DNA of 8,499 bases from positions 1 through 8,499 of the forward strand of contig JASHVH010000416.1 in the NCBI GenBank assembly GCA_030039575.1, read 5' to 3'. The notes under the pieces are model-generated. The model ran no database searches, was not told the DNA's origin, and was given only the letters and a program-made list of their open reading frames with translations. Made by a program: the position numbers and the translations under genes. Source of the DNA: Acidimicrobiales bacterium. Its GTDB lineage: Bacteria; Actinomycetota; Acidimicrobiia; Acidimicrobiales; Palsa-688. Shown here piece after piece: positions 1-6,657 of this stretch; the stretch's first letter is position 1, and the number at the start of each line of letters is the position of its first letter.

Positions 1-1762
1 GAGCGTCGGCGTGCGCCAACCAGGCGGTGTCGTCAGCCACCAGCGCCACGGTGCGGTCGCCTCCGAGGCGGGCCAGGTACCGCGCCGCGATCCAGCCCAG
101 GCGACCGTTGCCCTCTTCGCGAGCCATATCAGTGGCTTGCTCCGCCAACCGCGCCCCGATGGCTAGGGTGGCCATCCGCCGGGCCAGCCGCCGCAGGGGC
201 ATCTCTTGCGCGTCCCCCGTCGCGGCAGCGAGGTGGGCCACGGCCCGCTTCAACTCGCCGGCTTGGGCCAGAAGGCAGGCGCCTAGCGGCCGCAAGGGCC
301 CATCAAGGGACGGTTCGGCTCGACGCTCCAGGTCGCTCAGGAACCCGGGTGCGGCGCCGTGCGAGATAGCGCGCAGGACGTCGAGGGCGATCACGTTGGA
401 CGAGCCCTCCCAGATGGCGTGGACGTAGACGTCCCTCAGGATGCGGGGCTCCGGCCAGTCCTCGATGTACCCATTGCCACCTCTGACCTCCATGGCTTCG
501 GTGGCGGTCATGCGGGCGCGCTCCGTCAAGTGCGCTTTGCACAGCGGCGTCAGCAAGCGAAGGGCGTCTTCGGCTTCCCCGTCACCGCGGTCGCCGGCGT
601 CGACGAGTTCGCTGAGCCCGATCAGGGCGGTAAGGGCCGCTGTGCTGTCAACTACGAGTTCGGCCAGCGTGTCTCGCATCAAGGGATGGGTGTCGAGGCG
701 GGCGCCGAAGGTGGTACGGCGCGAGGTGTGCGACAAAGCCTCGAAGGTATTGCGCCTCATTGCGCCGGCCGCCGCCGCCGCGATGAGGACGCGTGTGAGC
801 TGGACCATGTCCATCATCTGGCGCATGCCGCGCTCGAGGTGCCCGACGGGCCAGGCCAGGGCCCCGCGCAGCCCCACCTCACCGGACGGCATGGCGTGAG
901 TGCCGAACTTTTCTTTCAGGCGATGGATGACAAAGGCGTTCCGCGACCCGTTGTCCAAGACGCGTGGCATCAAGAACAGGCCCATGCCCGCCACCCCGGG
1001 AGCGGCTCCCTCCGGCCTGGCCATGACTAATACGAGATCTGAATGAGGGCAGCTGGCAAACCACTTCTCGCCATGGAGGCGCCACACGCCATCGTCTCCG
1101 CGTACAGCCGTCGTCTCGTTGGCACCGACATCCGAGCCGCCTGCTTTCTCAGTGAGGAACATGGCGGCCCGCAAATGTGCGCCGTCGTCCGCCGCGATCC
1201 TGGGCACGAAACGGCGCGCCAGTTCGGGGTCGTTGCGCTCCAGGCACCTGGCCATGGCGTCCATCATCCCGATCGGGCACCCGGTGATCGACTGGTCGGA
1301 CTGCAAGAACAGGTACAAGAGGGCCGAGGTCAGCGCACGAGGGGCGCGACCGGGGAGCCCTCTCCACCCCACGGTGTAGCAGCCGCGGACAACGCCGAAC
1401 CGGAGGACAGTGTTCTCGATTTCCGTGTACGCCGGGTGGAACTCGACCTCGTCGACCCGGTTGCCCTGGCGGTCGTACTGGCGGAGCACGGGGGGGTTGC
1501 GGTCCGCCTCCCGGACCAGGGGTTCTATCTTGGTCGGGACCAGGCGTCCCGCCTCCGACAGGGCAGCCTCGGCCACCGGCCACACCACCTCCCCGACGGA
1601 CCGGCGCACCAGCCACCCGAGGTGCGGGTCGGGGGTGTACCAGTCCTGCTCATCGAGCGGGGGGATGTAGCGCGAACCGGGGTCGGAGTTCGGTAACACG
1701 AGGCCAATGTACGCCGGCGCCAGTGCGTCGTCGCCACTGTAGCCGGACGGTGTCAAGGTCAA
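1..1762 (-). CDS. AidB-like acyl-CoA dehydrogenase family flavoprotein (3' end outside window)
   Basis: The frame is open from about 1801 to the left edge without a stop: 587 codons from the TTG at 1762-1760, with the C-terminus cut off. Counting from that TTG, the acyl-CoA dehydrogenase signatures come in order. TEKAGGSDV (about 204-212) is the FAD/substrate loop. Then come HGEKWFASCPHSD and LKEKFGTHAMPSGEV, followed by VRGGNGYIEDWPEPRILRDV. HAIWEGSSN has Glu452 at the position of the catalytic base (codon 409-407). The arrangement and length match AidB (E. coli alkylation-response flavoprotein, about 540 residues), including a long helical C-terminal extension of over 130 residues after the active-site Glu. 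In AidB that region contributes to DNA binding. AidB itself has weak isovaleryl-CoA dehydrogenase activity, and the physiological substrate here cannot be read from sequence. The gene is divergent from the NCS1 permease. The start is uncertain: TTG 1762 overlaps the stop of a mini-ORF, GTG 1801 is in frame but has no clear ribosome site, and the best ATG (1785) is out of frame. The family call is firm; AidB function is an inference. Confidence 0.9.
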   Translation of the reverse strand, partial: MTLTPSGYSGDDALAPAYIGLVLPNSDPGSRYIPPLDEQDWYTPDPHLGWLVRRSVGEVVWPVAEAALSEAGRLVPTKIEPLVREADRNPPVLRQYDRQGNRVDEVEFHPAYTEIENTVLRFGVVRGCYTVGWRGLPGRAPRALTSALLYLFLQSDQSITGCPIGMMDAMARCLERNDPELARRFVPRIAADDGAHLRAAMFLTEKAGGSDVGANETTAVRGDDGVWRLHGEKWFASCPHSDLVLVMARPEGAAPGVAGMGLFLMPRVLDNGSRNAFVIHRLKEKFGTHAMPSGEVGLRGALAWPVGHLERGMRQMMDMVQLTRVLIAAAAAGAMRRNTFEALSHTSRRTTFGARLDTHPLMRDTLAELVVDSTAALTALIGLSELVDAGDRGDGEAEDALRLLTPLCKAHLTERARMTATEAMEVRGGNGYIEDWPEPRILRDVYVHAIWEGSSNVIALDVLRAISHGAAPGFLSDLERRAEPSLDGPLRPLGACLLAQAGELKRAVAHLAAATGDAQEMPLRRLARRMATLAIGARLAEQATDMAREEGNGRLGWIAARYLARLGGDRTVALVADDTAWLAHADA

Positions 1763-1785
1763 GACGGGCTTGTCGGGTCTTCCAT
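1759..1785 (-). other. 8-codon mini-ORF (MEDPTSPS) or displaced true start of the AidB-like gene
   Basis: The ATG at 1785-1783 follows a strong Shine-Dalgarno (GGAGGG, complement of 1794-1799; 9 bases between GGAGG and ATG). It is the best start signal ahead of the dehydrogenase, yet its frame stops after 8 codons. The TGA (1761-1759) overlaps a TTG (1762-1760) in the dehydrogenase frame as TTGA, a typical coupling geometry. There are two readings. It may be a leader peptide translationally coupled to the dehydrogenase. Or one base is missing between 1784 and 1762, so that the real protein starts at this ATG. Adding one C to the CCC run near 1775 would give MEDPDKPVLTLTPSGY, a natural-looking N-terminus. 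The sequence alone does not decide. Confidence 0.45.
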
Positions 1786-1793
1786 GCCGAAAT

Positions 1794-1799
1794 CCCTCC
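1794..1799 (-). promoter_or_regulatory. Strong ribosome binding site (GGAGGG) before out-of-frame ATG
   Basis: The minus strand reads GGAGGG, a near-perfect anti-16S match, ending 8-9 bases before the ATG at 1785. It marks where ribosomes most likely load. It matters because the ATG it serves is not in frame with the dehydrogenase body. Confidence 0.6.
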
Positions 1800-1874
1800 A
1801 CGCCCGGGCAGCAGTGCTTTGCCAGGTTCCCTGGTCGTTCGGGTAGGGGTCTTCGGCACGGACGTCCCGCCTCG

Positions 1875-1900
1875 GCACGTGAAGGTGACCGTTCAGGTGC
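1875..1900. promoter_or_regulatory. Imperfect inverted repeat, candidate operator
   Basis: The arms GCACGTGAAG (1875-1884) and GTTCAGGTGC (1891-1900) are inverted copies with 8 of 10 positions matching, around a 6-base spacer. The size and spacing suit a dimeric repressor site of TetR or similar type. It lies about 90 bases upstream of the AidB-like start signals, in the divergent region. No regulator gene is present in the window. In GC-rich DNA an 8/10 dyad can occur by chance. Confidence 0.3.
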
Positions 1901-1999
1901 GGACAGGCCCATCGAGGTGAAGCCGTCCTCCTGACGTGGGAAAAGCAGCTGACATAGGGGAAACTCCCAAAGCCATCATCCCGCCCTTGCCCCGTAGTA

Positions 2000-2101
2000 T
2001 CGTCCAACAGCAAGGACGAGGAGGTCATTAAGGCCGAGAGTTGCCTCGAGGTGGCTCTCTGACCGCGACGTTTCGGAGGGACGAGCGGCCCGAAAGGGCC
2101 G
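2000..2101 (+). promoter_or_regulatory. Possible structured 5' leader of the NCS1 permease mRNA (three hairpins)
   Basis: Three potential stem-loops follow one another just before the permease ribosome site. Hairpin 1 (2000-2019) pairs TCGTCC with GGACGA around an 8-base loop. Hairpin 2 (2036-2059) has GAGAG pairing with CTCTC, three consecutive G-U wobbles, then CC/GG closing a UCGA loop. Hairpin 3 (2086-2101) has CGGCCC and GGGCCG closing a GAAA tetraloop (GNRA type), 8 bases before the purine-rich ribosome site. This could be a riboswitch-like or protein-bound leader controlling nucleobase uptake. I recognise no known riboswitch: TPP elements are absent, and GGACGAGG at 2014-2021 recalls the guanidine-I motif but the rest of that motif is missing. 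The leader role assumes that transcription starts upstream of 2000. Confidence 0.3.
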
Positions 2102-2122
2102 GCCACGTGGGAAGGGAGGACC

Positions 2123-3631
2123 ATGGCCGAGGCTCCAAATGTGGTGGCCTCTACTGGCGCGACTGGCCAGCTCCAGCTCGACGCACCGCCGACCACGGAG
2201 CGCTACGAAGCTTTTACGCTCGAACAACGCGGCATAGAGCTGATCCCCGAGGGGGATCGGCCCATGAAGCCGTCGGGCCTCTTCTGGATGTGGGCCGGGG
2301 CGATTTGGAACGTCGAATTTGTCGTCTACGGGGCCCTGATAGTGTCCTTCGGGCTCTCCTACCTGCAAGCCGTCGGTGCGATCTTGGTCGGGAACCTGGC
2401 CTACCTGTTCCTCGGCTGGGCCAGCCTGCCCGGCCCCGAGACCGGCACCACCACGTTCATGGTGAGCCGGGCCCCCTTCGGCCGCAACGGCAACCGGGTG
2501 CCATCGCTGTTCAACTGGGTGACCCAGGTGGGGTTCGAGATCGAAGGCATCGTCCTCATTGTGCTGATCGTTGTGGCCATGTTCAGCCACGAAGGCGTCC
2601 ACGTCAGCAACACCGGTAAGGCGATCATCATCGTCCTCGCCGTCGCTGTCCAGTTCGTGGTCCCCTTCCTCGGGCACGCCACGATCACCCGGGTGCTGCG
2701 CTACCTCTCTTACGTCTTCATCGTCGTGTTCGCGATCATGGCCGGCCTCGTGATCCCCCACGCCCACCCCAGCCATCTCCACTTGGCGAAAGGCTTCACT
2801 GACAACTGGTGGTTGTGGACCACAGGCATAGTGCTCATCGTCTCTGCGGGAGGGCTGGGCTGGACCGAGAACGCCTCGGATTACTCGCGCTACCTTCCCC
2901 GTGGAACCCCCAAGAGCAGGACGGTCTGGGCTGCGGCACTGGGCGGGTTGATCCCCTCGGTGCTGCTCGAGCTCCTCGGGGCCACTGCGTACTTGATCAG
3001 TCCGAGCGCCTCCGCCGCCACCGGGCTGCCGGACTCGTTTGCCAGCTGGTTCTTTTGGCCGTTCCTCATCCTGGCGCTGCCCCAGTTGCTCTGTATAAAC
3101 ACCATCGACCTGTACTCTTCGGGCGTCACCCTGCAGGCGCTGGGGCTCCCGCTCAAGCGCTGGGGGGCCGTCATCGTCGACACCATTATCTCCGGCGCGG
3201 TAGCCGCCCTGGTCATTTTCAAAGGGAACTTCTACACGGACCTGTCGGGTTTCCTCGACTACATCGTCGTCTGGCTCGGGCCTTGGTTCGGGATCTTTAT
3301 GGTGGACTACTTGCTGCGCCGAGGGCGCTACAACACCACGTCCCTGGCCGCCAAGAGGGGTGGGGTCTACTGGAGAGATGGGGGCATCAACTGGAGGGCG
3401 CTTCTCGCGCTGGGCCTTGGTATGTTCGCCGCCATGACGTGGATCGATGCCGCGTTCTATTTCCCTGCCTATAGCTCGTTCTTCTCCAACCGCACCCATG
3501 GGGCCGACTTCAGCTGGCTTTTTGGCTTGGTGGTTGGCGCTCTGGTGTACTACTTGTTGTCAGTCTCGTCAGTGCGCAAAGAGGCTGCCGCGCAACCTCG
3601 TGCAGTCACCCCGGGCCCTGTCAAGGTCTGA
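2123..3631 (+). CDS. NCS1-family nucleobase:cation symporter (cytosine/purine permease type)
   Basis: This 502-residue membrane protein is of normal length for the NCS1 (nucleobase:cation symporter-1, CodB/Fcy2-type) family, which imports cytosine, purines, hydantoin, allantoin or related compounds with Na+ or H+. After a polar cytoplasmic N-terminus, the family entry motif GIELIPEGDRPMKPS (37-51) leads into TM1 (LFWMWAGAIWNVEF). About 12 hydrophobic segments follow. The loop GPETGTTTFMVSRAPFGRNGN (about 104-124), the TM6 motif W-T-E-N-A-S-D-Y-S-R-Y (247-257), NTIDLYSSGVTLQ (326-338) and WLGPWFGIFMVDY (384-396) are characteristic. The TM6 motif points to the bacterial CodB/fungal Fcy2 branch. 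The substrate cannot be assigned, because no catabolic gene such as a deaminase or hydantoinase is nearby. The ATG at 2123 is preceded by GGGAAGGGAGG (2109-2119) and is well supported. The gene has a ~120-base possibly structured leader and diverges from the AidB-like gene. Confidence 0.93.
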   Translation: MAEAPNVVASTGATGQLQLDAPPTTERYEAFTLEQRGIELIPEGDRPMKPSGLFWMWAGAIWNVEFVVYGALIVSFGLSYLQAVGAILVGNLAYLFLGWASLPGPETGTTTFMVSRAPFGRNGNRVPSLFNWVTQVGFEIEGIVLIVLIVVAMFSHEGVHVSNTGKAIIIVLAVAVQFVVPFLGHATITRVLRYLSYVFIVVFAIMAGLVIPHAHPSHLHLAKGFTDNWWLWTTGIVLIVSAGGLGWTENASDYSRYLPRGTPKSRTVWAAALGGLIPSVLLELLGATAYLISPSASAATGLPDSFASWFFWPFLILALPQLLCINTIDLYSSGVTLQALGLPLKRWGAVIVDTIISGAVAALVIFKGNFYTDLSGFLDYIVVWLGPWFGIFMVDYLLRRGRYNTTSLAAKRGGVYWRDGGINWRALLALGLGMFAAMTWIDAAFYFPAYSSFFSNRTHGADFSWLFGLVVGALVYYLLSVSSVRKEAAAQPRAVTPGPVKV

Positions 3632-3791
3632 CCCGTTCGCACGTAGGCGCCGTCTGATCGTCCACGTCACAGATCGCCCATTAACGTCCGGCCATCGTGA
3701 TCACCCCGAATATGTCGGCTTGACCAGCGTTGACTGTCGGCCGCCGGCGTGAGTGCGTCGAGGACGGGACCGGGTGTAAGGATGGGGTGCC

Positions 3792-4697
3792 ATGAAAGCC
3801 CTTACACTAACGTCATTTGGAGGCCTGGACGCTCTTCAGCTAGCAGACGTACCTGACCCCGCGACCCCGGGGCCGGGAGAAGTAGAGGTCAACGTCCACG
3901 CCGTCGCGCTGGGGCCCTGGGACCTTCGGGCTACTCAAGGCTACTTTTCCTCTCAGGGCGGTTCCACCGCGTTCCCTCAAGTCCAGGGTTGGGACTTTGC
4001 CGGCGAGACTGCCGACGGCCGGCGGGTCTTGGGGTTCGTCGCCCAGCCGTGGATGGGCGTCGGGTCCCTGGCCGAGCGCCTCGTGGTCCCGGCGGGACTG
4101 GTAGCTCACCTGCCTCTCGAGCTGGACTGGGCGCCCGGGAGCACCCTGCCAGTGTCCGCGCTGACTGCCCGCCAGCTGGTGGTAGGGGCGGAAATAGCCA
4201 AGGATGACAAGGTTTTGGTGACAGGGGCAGCCGGGATGGTCGGTGGCTTTGCGGTCCAGCTCGCTCGTAGCCGCGGAGCCAAGGTGATCGGCGCGGTGCG
4301 CGACGACGATGCGGACGAAGCGCACCACCTGGGCGCCGAGACGAACGTGGGCACGGGCCCGGGCATGGCTGACAGCCTGCGGGCGTATTGGCCGGGCGGC
4401 GCCGATGCGTGCCTGGACACGCTCGGTCTGGCATCGCTGGCACTGGAGTGTGTCCGCGACGGCGGTCGTTTTCTCACTACGGTCCCCGAGGCGGTACCCG
4501 AAGCGACCCGCGGAGTGGCACCCCTCGGGGTGCAAGTGCAACCTGACCCTGAGCCGCTGGAAGACCTGGCCCGCCAAGCGGCGCGGGGAGAACTGACGGT
4601 CCGCGTCGCCGCCACTCTGCCCTGGGAGGAGTTCCGCCAAGCCTACGAATTGTTGGGCGCGGCCGGCCTACGCGGCAAAGTCGTCTTGACGCTGTAG
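3792..4697 (+). CDS. Zinc-independent MDR-family NAD(P)H oxidoreductase (quinone reductase-like)
   Basis: A 301-residue protein of the medium-chain dehydrogenase/reductase superfamily. The N-terminal GroES-like substrate domain shows FGGLDALQLADVP (9-21), the PGPGEVEVNVHAVAL segment (26-40), and GWDFAGE (66-72), where zinc-dependent enzymes carry metal ligands; no Cys/His zinc site is present. The Rossmann domain follows, with the nucleotide-binding VLVTGAAGMVGGFAVQLA (141-158; AxxGxxG type) and GAKVIGAVR. The C-terminal segment ELTVRVAATLPWEEFRQAYELL and GKVVLTL is the usual end of the NADPH:quinone reductase/zeta-crystallin branch. Family members reduce quinones, enones or related carbonyls; the substrate is unknown here. 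The ATG has a purine-rich ribosome site (AAGGATGGGG, ending at about 3787). It lies 160 bases after the permease on the same strand, and it could be cotranscribed or have its own promoter. A functional link to nucleobase uptake is not evident. Confidence 0.9.
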   Translation: MKALTLTSFGGLDALQLADVPDPATPGPGEVEVNVHAVALGPWDLRATQGYFSSQGGSTAFPQVQGWDFAGETADGRRVLGFVAQPWMGVGSLAERLVVPAGLVAHLPLELDWAPGSTLPVSALTARQLVVGAEIAKDDKVLVTGAAGMVGGFAVQLARSRGAKVIGAVRDDDADEAHHLGAETNVGTGPGMADSLRAYWPGGADACLDTLGLASLALECVRDGGRFLTTVPEAVPEATRGVAPLGVQVQPDPEPLEDLARQAARGELTVRVAATLPWEEFRQAYELLGAAGLRGKVVLTL

Positions 4698-4797
4698 CCC
4701 TTTGGGGCGAGTTTTGCCTCAACAGCGGGCGTTTCTTCCGAGTCGTTCTCGGGTACCGACTTCCGAATACCGCGTCCAACAACTTGTCAAGGCCCAA

Positions 4798-4823
4798 GCG
4801 ACCTTCCGAACCCATGAAGGCGC
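4798..4823. terminator. Candidate bidirectional stem-loop between convergent genes
   Basis: GCG-A-CCTTC (4798-4806) pairs with GAAGG-CGC (4816-4823) around a 9-base loop, an 8-bp stem with one bulged A. It lies in the 204-base gap between the convergent oxidoreductase and cobalamin-binding-type genes, where a terminator is expected. No T-run follows on either strand, so intrinsic termination is uncertain. A second small stem (CCGAG/CTCGG, 4738-4752) and a weak stem right after the oxidoreductase stop (TGGGGC/GCCTCA, loop GAGTTTT) are also present. The gap contains no supportable gene. Confidence 0.3.
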
Positions 4824-4901
4824 CCAACCGAGCAACAGGCTCCTCCGGCTCGTCCGCGGGCCGGTTTGAGTACTGACAACTCCGGGGGTTTGCCGAAGAA
4901 C

Positions 4902-5798
4902 TCAGGCCAAGCGACGAGCATTCTGTCGGGGCGCGTCGTCGGGGGCGTCGGCATGAAGTAGTTCCGCCAGCAGCTCGACTCCGTCGACCACGCGTGGCCC
5001 CGGGCGCGAGAAGTGCGCGTTCGCGTCAACCGCGTAGATCCTTCCCAGTTTTCGGGCCTCCGGCCGGGCCAAGAGGTCGGCCGCTTGCCCCACCGCTCCG
5101 TCAAGGTCAAAGCCACAGGGGGCAAATATGGTCACATCCACCTCTTGGGCGCCCACCTCCTCCCAGGTGAGCCGGCGCGAGGGTTTGCGGGGCTCAGCCA
5201 GCACGGGTACGCCCCCAGCGGCGACTACCATCTCGGGGACCCAGTGGCCCGCATTGAACGGAGGGTCGGGCCACTCGAGGACCAATACCCGTGGTCGCTC
5301 CCTGCCAGAAACCCGCTCTCGCGCGGCACTGAGGCGCCGACGGAGCTCCGCCATCAAGACTTCGGCGCGCCCTTCGGTGCCGGTCGCCTTCCCGACCACG
5401 CCGATGCCGTCGATGACGTCTTCGAGCCCACTGGGGTCCAGCGAGACCACCGCAGCATGGCACCCGATGACTTCGAGCGCCTCTTCTACCGCGCCTGATG
5501 GAACGGCACATACCCGGCAGAGGTCTTGAGCGATGATGAGGTCGGGCTCGATGGCGCGCAAGCGGGCGCTGTCGAGGGTGTAGATCGACAACCCGGCCGC
5601 CACCCGGGCGCTTACCTCCGCGTCGATCTGTTGGGCGTTTAGCGAACCGTCGGTCGCAATGGCGGTGCCGGACACGACGGGTACCGACCTAGCCGCCTCG
5701 GGGTAGTCGCACTCAAAACTGACGCCGCACAGGTCCCCCTCCAGTCCGAGCTCGTAGACGATCTCCGTGGCCGAGGGCAGAAGAGAGACGATCCTCAT
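4902..5798 (-). CDS. BtuF-like cobalamin-binding-type protein without signal peptide
   Basis: A 298-residue helical-backbone metal-receptor protein (COG0614/TroA-like fold, as in BtuF and siderophore-binding proteins). It opens directly with the first strand of the fold, MRIVSLLPSATEIVYELG, with no signal peptide or lipobox, so it should be cytoplasmic rather than a normal ABC transporter receptor. Conserved features of this subfamily are GVSFECDYP (25-33), the Cys pair in QDLCRVCAVP (91-100, C94 and C97), and PPFNAGHWVPEMVVAAGG (179-196). The lobes are joined by a long helix (about 140-165). ERPRVLVLEWPDP begins the second lobe. Such proteins are usually annotated 'cobalamin-binding protein'; direct proof of B12 binding is lacking for this one. 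No BtuC/BtuD genes lie nearby. It is the last gene of a leftward operon behind the DUF71 gene, with a 121-base gap. The ATG at 5798-5796 has GGGAG 11 bases upstream. An iron or siderophore ligand is the main alternative. Confidence 0.85.
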   Translation of the reverse strand: MRIVSLLPSATEIVYELGLEGDLCGVSFECDYPEAARSVPVVSGTAIATDGSLNAQQIDAEVSARVAAGLSIYTLDSARLRAIEPDLIIAQDLCRVCAVPSGAVEEALEVIGCHAAVVSLDPSGLEDVIDGIGVVGKATGTEGRAEVLMAELRRRLSAARERVSGRERPRVLVLEWPDPPFNAGHWVPEMVVAAGGVPVLAEPRKPSRRLTWEEVGAQEVDVTIFAPCGFDLDGAVGQAADLLARPEARKLGRIYAVDANAHFSRPGPRVVDGVELLAELLHADAPDDAPRQNARRLA

Positions 5799-5919
5799 AG
5801 GTCAATCATCTCCCATCGGTGATCGAGGAGGACGGGGTCGGCCCCACCCGACGCGGCTCGTCTTCGTCGTAGGCGGTGGCGACATCCGCCTGAGTTCACG
5901 GCGAGGATGGCGGGCCGCC

Positions 5920-6654
5920 CTAGTTCACGCCAGCCGACGCCGCTGCGGAGCCCCGCCTGGGGACCACGTCGGCGAAGACAAAACCGTCGCGCTCGATAAT
6001 TTCGCCTAAGACAACGTCTATAGGATGCGAGAAACCCGGCCCGTCCACCACGACGGTGTGGAACTCCCCGTTCTCGCCACAGGGGTCGACACTGGCGGGG
6101 AGTTCTGCCAGCAGCGCCTCGTCGTACCAGCGGCCCGCGATCTCTCGTGGCGCCTGGGCCAGGTCGACGCATACCACTAGGGCCCGCACACCCAGGGCCA
6201 GGAGGTCACGGGCCACCGCGTCGGTGGGCCGGTGCCAAAGGGGGAACAGGGGGACCACCCCCGTGCCGCGGAGTGACGTCTCCCGGTAGTGACGGATGTC
6301 CTCCAGGTACAGATCCCCGAAAACCACCACCTCCACCCCCATTTCCCGGGCCCGGCCGATGGCCCCAGACATCCTCTCTTCGTAAACCTCGTTCGGGCAC
6401 GGCCAGGGCAGCTCGACGACGTGGACCGGGAGCCCGAGCGCCTCGGCCTGGGCGTCGAGCAAACTCCGGCGCACCCCGTGCATGGCCACCCGCTCGAACG
6501 CGGAGTTCACTGTAGTTAAGAGGCCGACGACCTCGACGGCGTCCGCCCTCCTCGTCTCGTGGAGGGCGAGGGTGCTGTCCTTGCCGCTCGACCAGCTCAT
6601 CCATGCGCGCGGCCGAGAGGCGCCGGCCGGCGTCGCGTTGCTCACGGCGGTCAA
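5920..6654 (-). CDS. DUF71/COG2102 ATP-pyrophosphatase (Dph6 superfamily), probable B12-salvage branch
   Basis: A protein of about 244 residues with the PP-loop ATP-pyrophosphatase motif SWSSGKDS (20-27) followed by TLALHE, as in diphthine-ammonia ligase. Further family blocks are LLTTVN (45-50), FGDLYLEDIRHYRE (112-125), PLFPLWHRPT (135-144) and CGENGEFHTVVVDGPGF (192-208). These enzymes adenylate a carboxylate and amidate it. Archaeal and eukaryotic members complete diphthamide on elongation factor 2, which bacteria lack. Comparative genomics (de Crécy-Lagard and colleagues) predicted that a bacterial DUF71 branch acts in vitamin B12 salvage, and the downstream BtuF-like gene fits that. The exact substrate is unknown. 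The start is unsure: TTG at 6654-6652 lies 3 bases after the upstream stop with GGGG 9 bases before it. GTG at 6645 and ATG at 6600 are alternatives, but the ATG is just before the PP-loop and probably too far in. Near-contact with the upstream gene indicates an operon. Confidence 0.88.
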   Translation of the reverse strand: MTAVSNATPAGASRPRAWMSWSSGKDSTLALHETRRADAVEVVGLLTTVNSAFERVAMHGVRRSLLDAQAEALGLPVHVVELPWPCPNEVYEERMSGAIGRAREMGVEVVVFGDLYLEDIRHYRETSLRGTGVVPLFPLWHRPTDAVARDLLALGVRALVVCVDLAQAPREIAGRWYDEALLAELPASVDPCGENGEFHTVVVDGPGFSHPIDVVLGEIIERDGFVFADVVPRRGSAAASAGVN

Positions 6655-6657
6655 CGG

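Larger units (their letters stand above)
1786..2122. other. Divergent intergenic region between AidB-like gene and NCS1 permease
   Basis: About 340 bases with no credible gene; open frames crossing it lack family features. It must hold the promoters of both divergent genes, but I could not find a convincing -35/-10 pair on either strand. A TAGTAT at 1995-2000 resembles a -10 box for the permease but has no matching -35 at 16-18 bases. The dyad near 1875-1900, the hairpins at 2000-2019, 2036-2059 and 2086-2101, and the ribosome binding sites at both ends are listed separately. Confidence 0.7.

Noticed and set aside
1754..1790. Programmed frameshift like that of release factor 2 (TCT TGA C near the mini-ORF stop)
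   Set aside because: RF2-type shifting is +1, whereas a -1 shift would be needed here, and no X-XXY-YYZ slippery heptamer is present.
2000..2101. Guanidine-I (ykkC) or TPP riboswitch
   Set aside because: Only GGACGAGG resembles ykkC; the second conserved strand is missing. No CUGAGA or other TPP core elements.
1976..3499. Very long minus-strand open frame (about 507 codons) opposite the permease
   Set aside because: Antisense shadow of the permease in GC-rich DNA; the composition is Gly/Arg/Asp/His-rich with no domain, while the plus frame is an unmistakable membrane transporter.
3840..4640. Minus-strand open frame of 266 codons opposite the MDR oxidoreductase
   Set aside because: Shadow frame; the plus strand carries clear Rossmann and GroES-like motifs.
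4902..5798. Ordinary exported iron/siderophore receptor
   Set aside because: No signal peptide or lipobox, no transporter genes nearby, and the QDLCRVCAVP and FNAGHWVPEM blocks match the cobalamin-binding-type subfamily.
5795..6172. 125-codon minus-strand frame overlapping the DUF71 gene
   Set aside because: Arg-rich off-frame reading of the DUF71 gene; only its last part past 5920 is noted as a weak small-ORF possibility.
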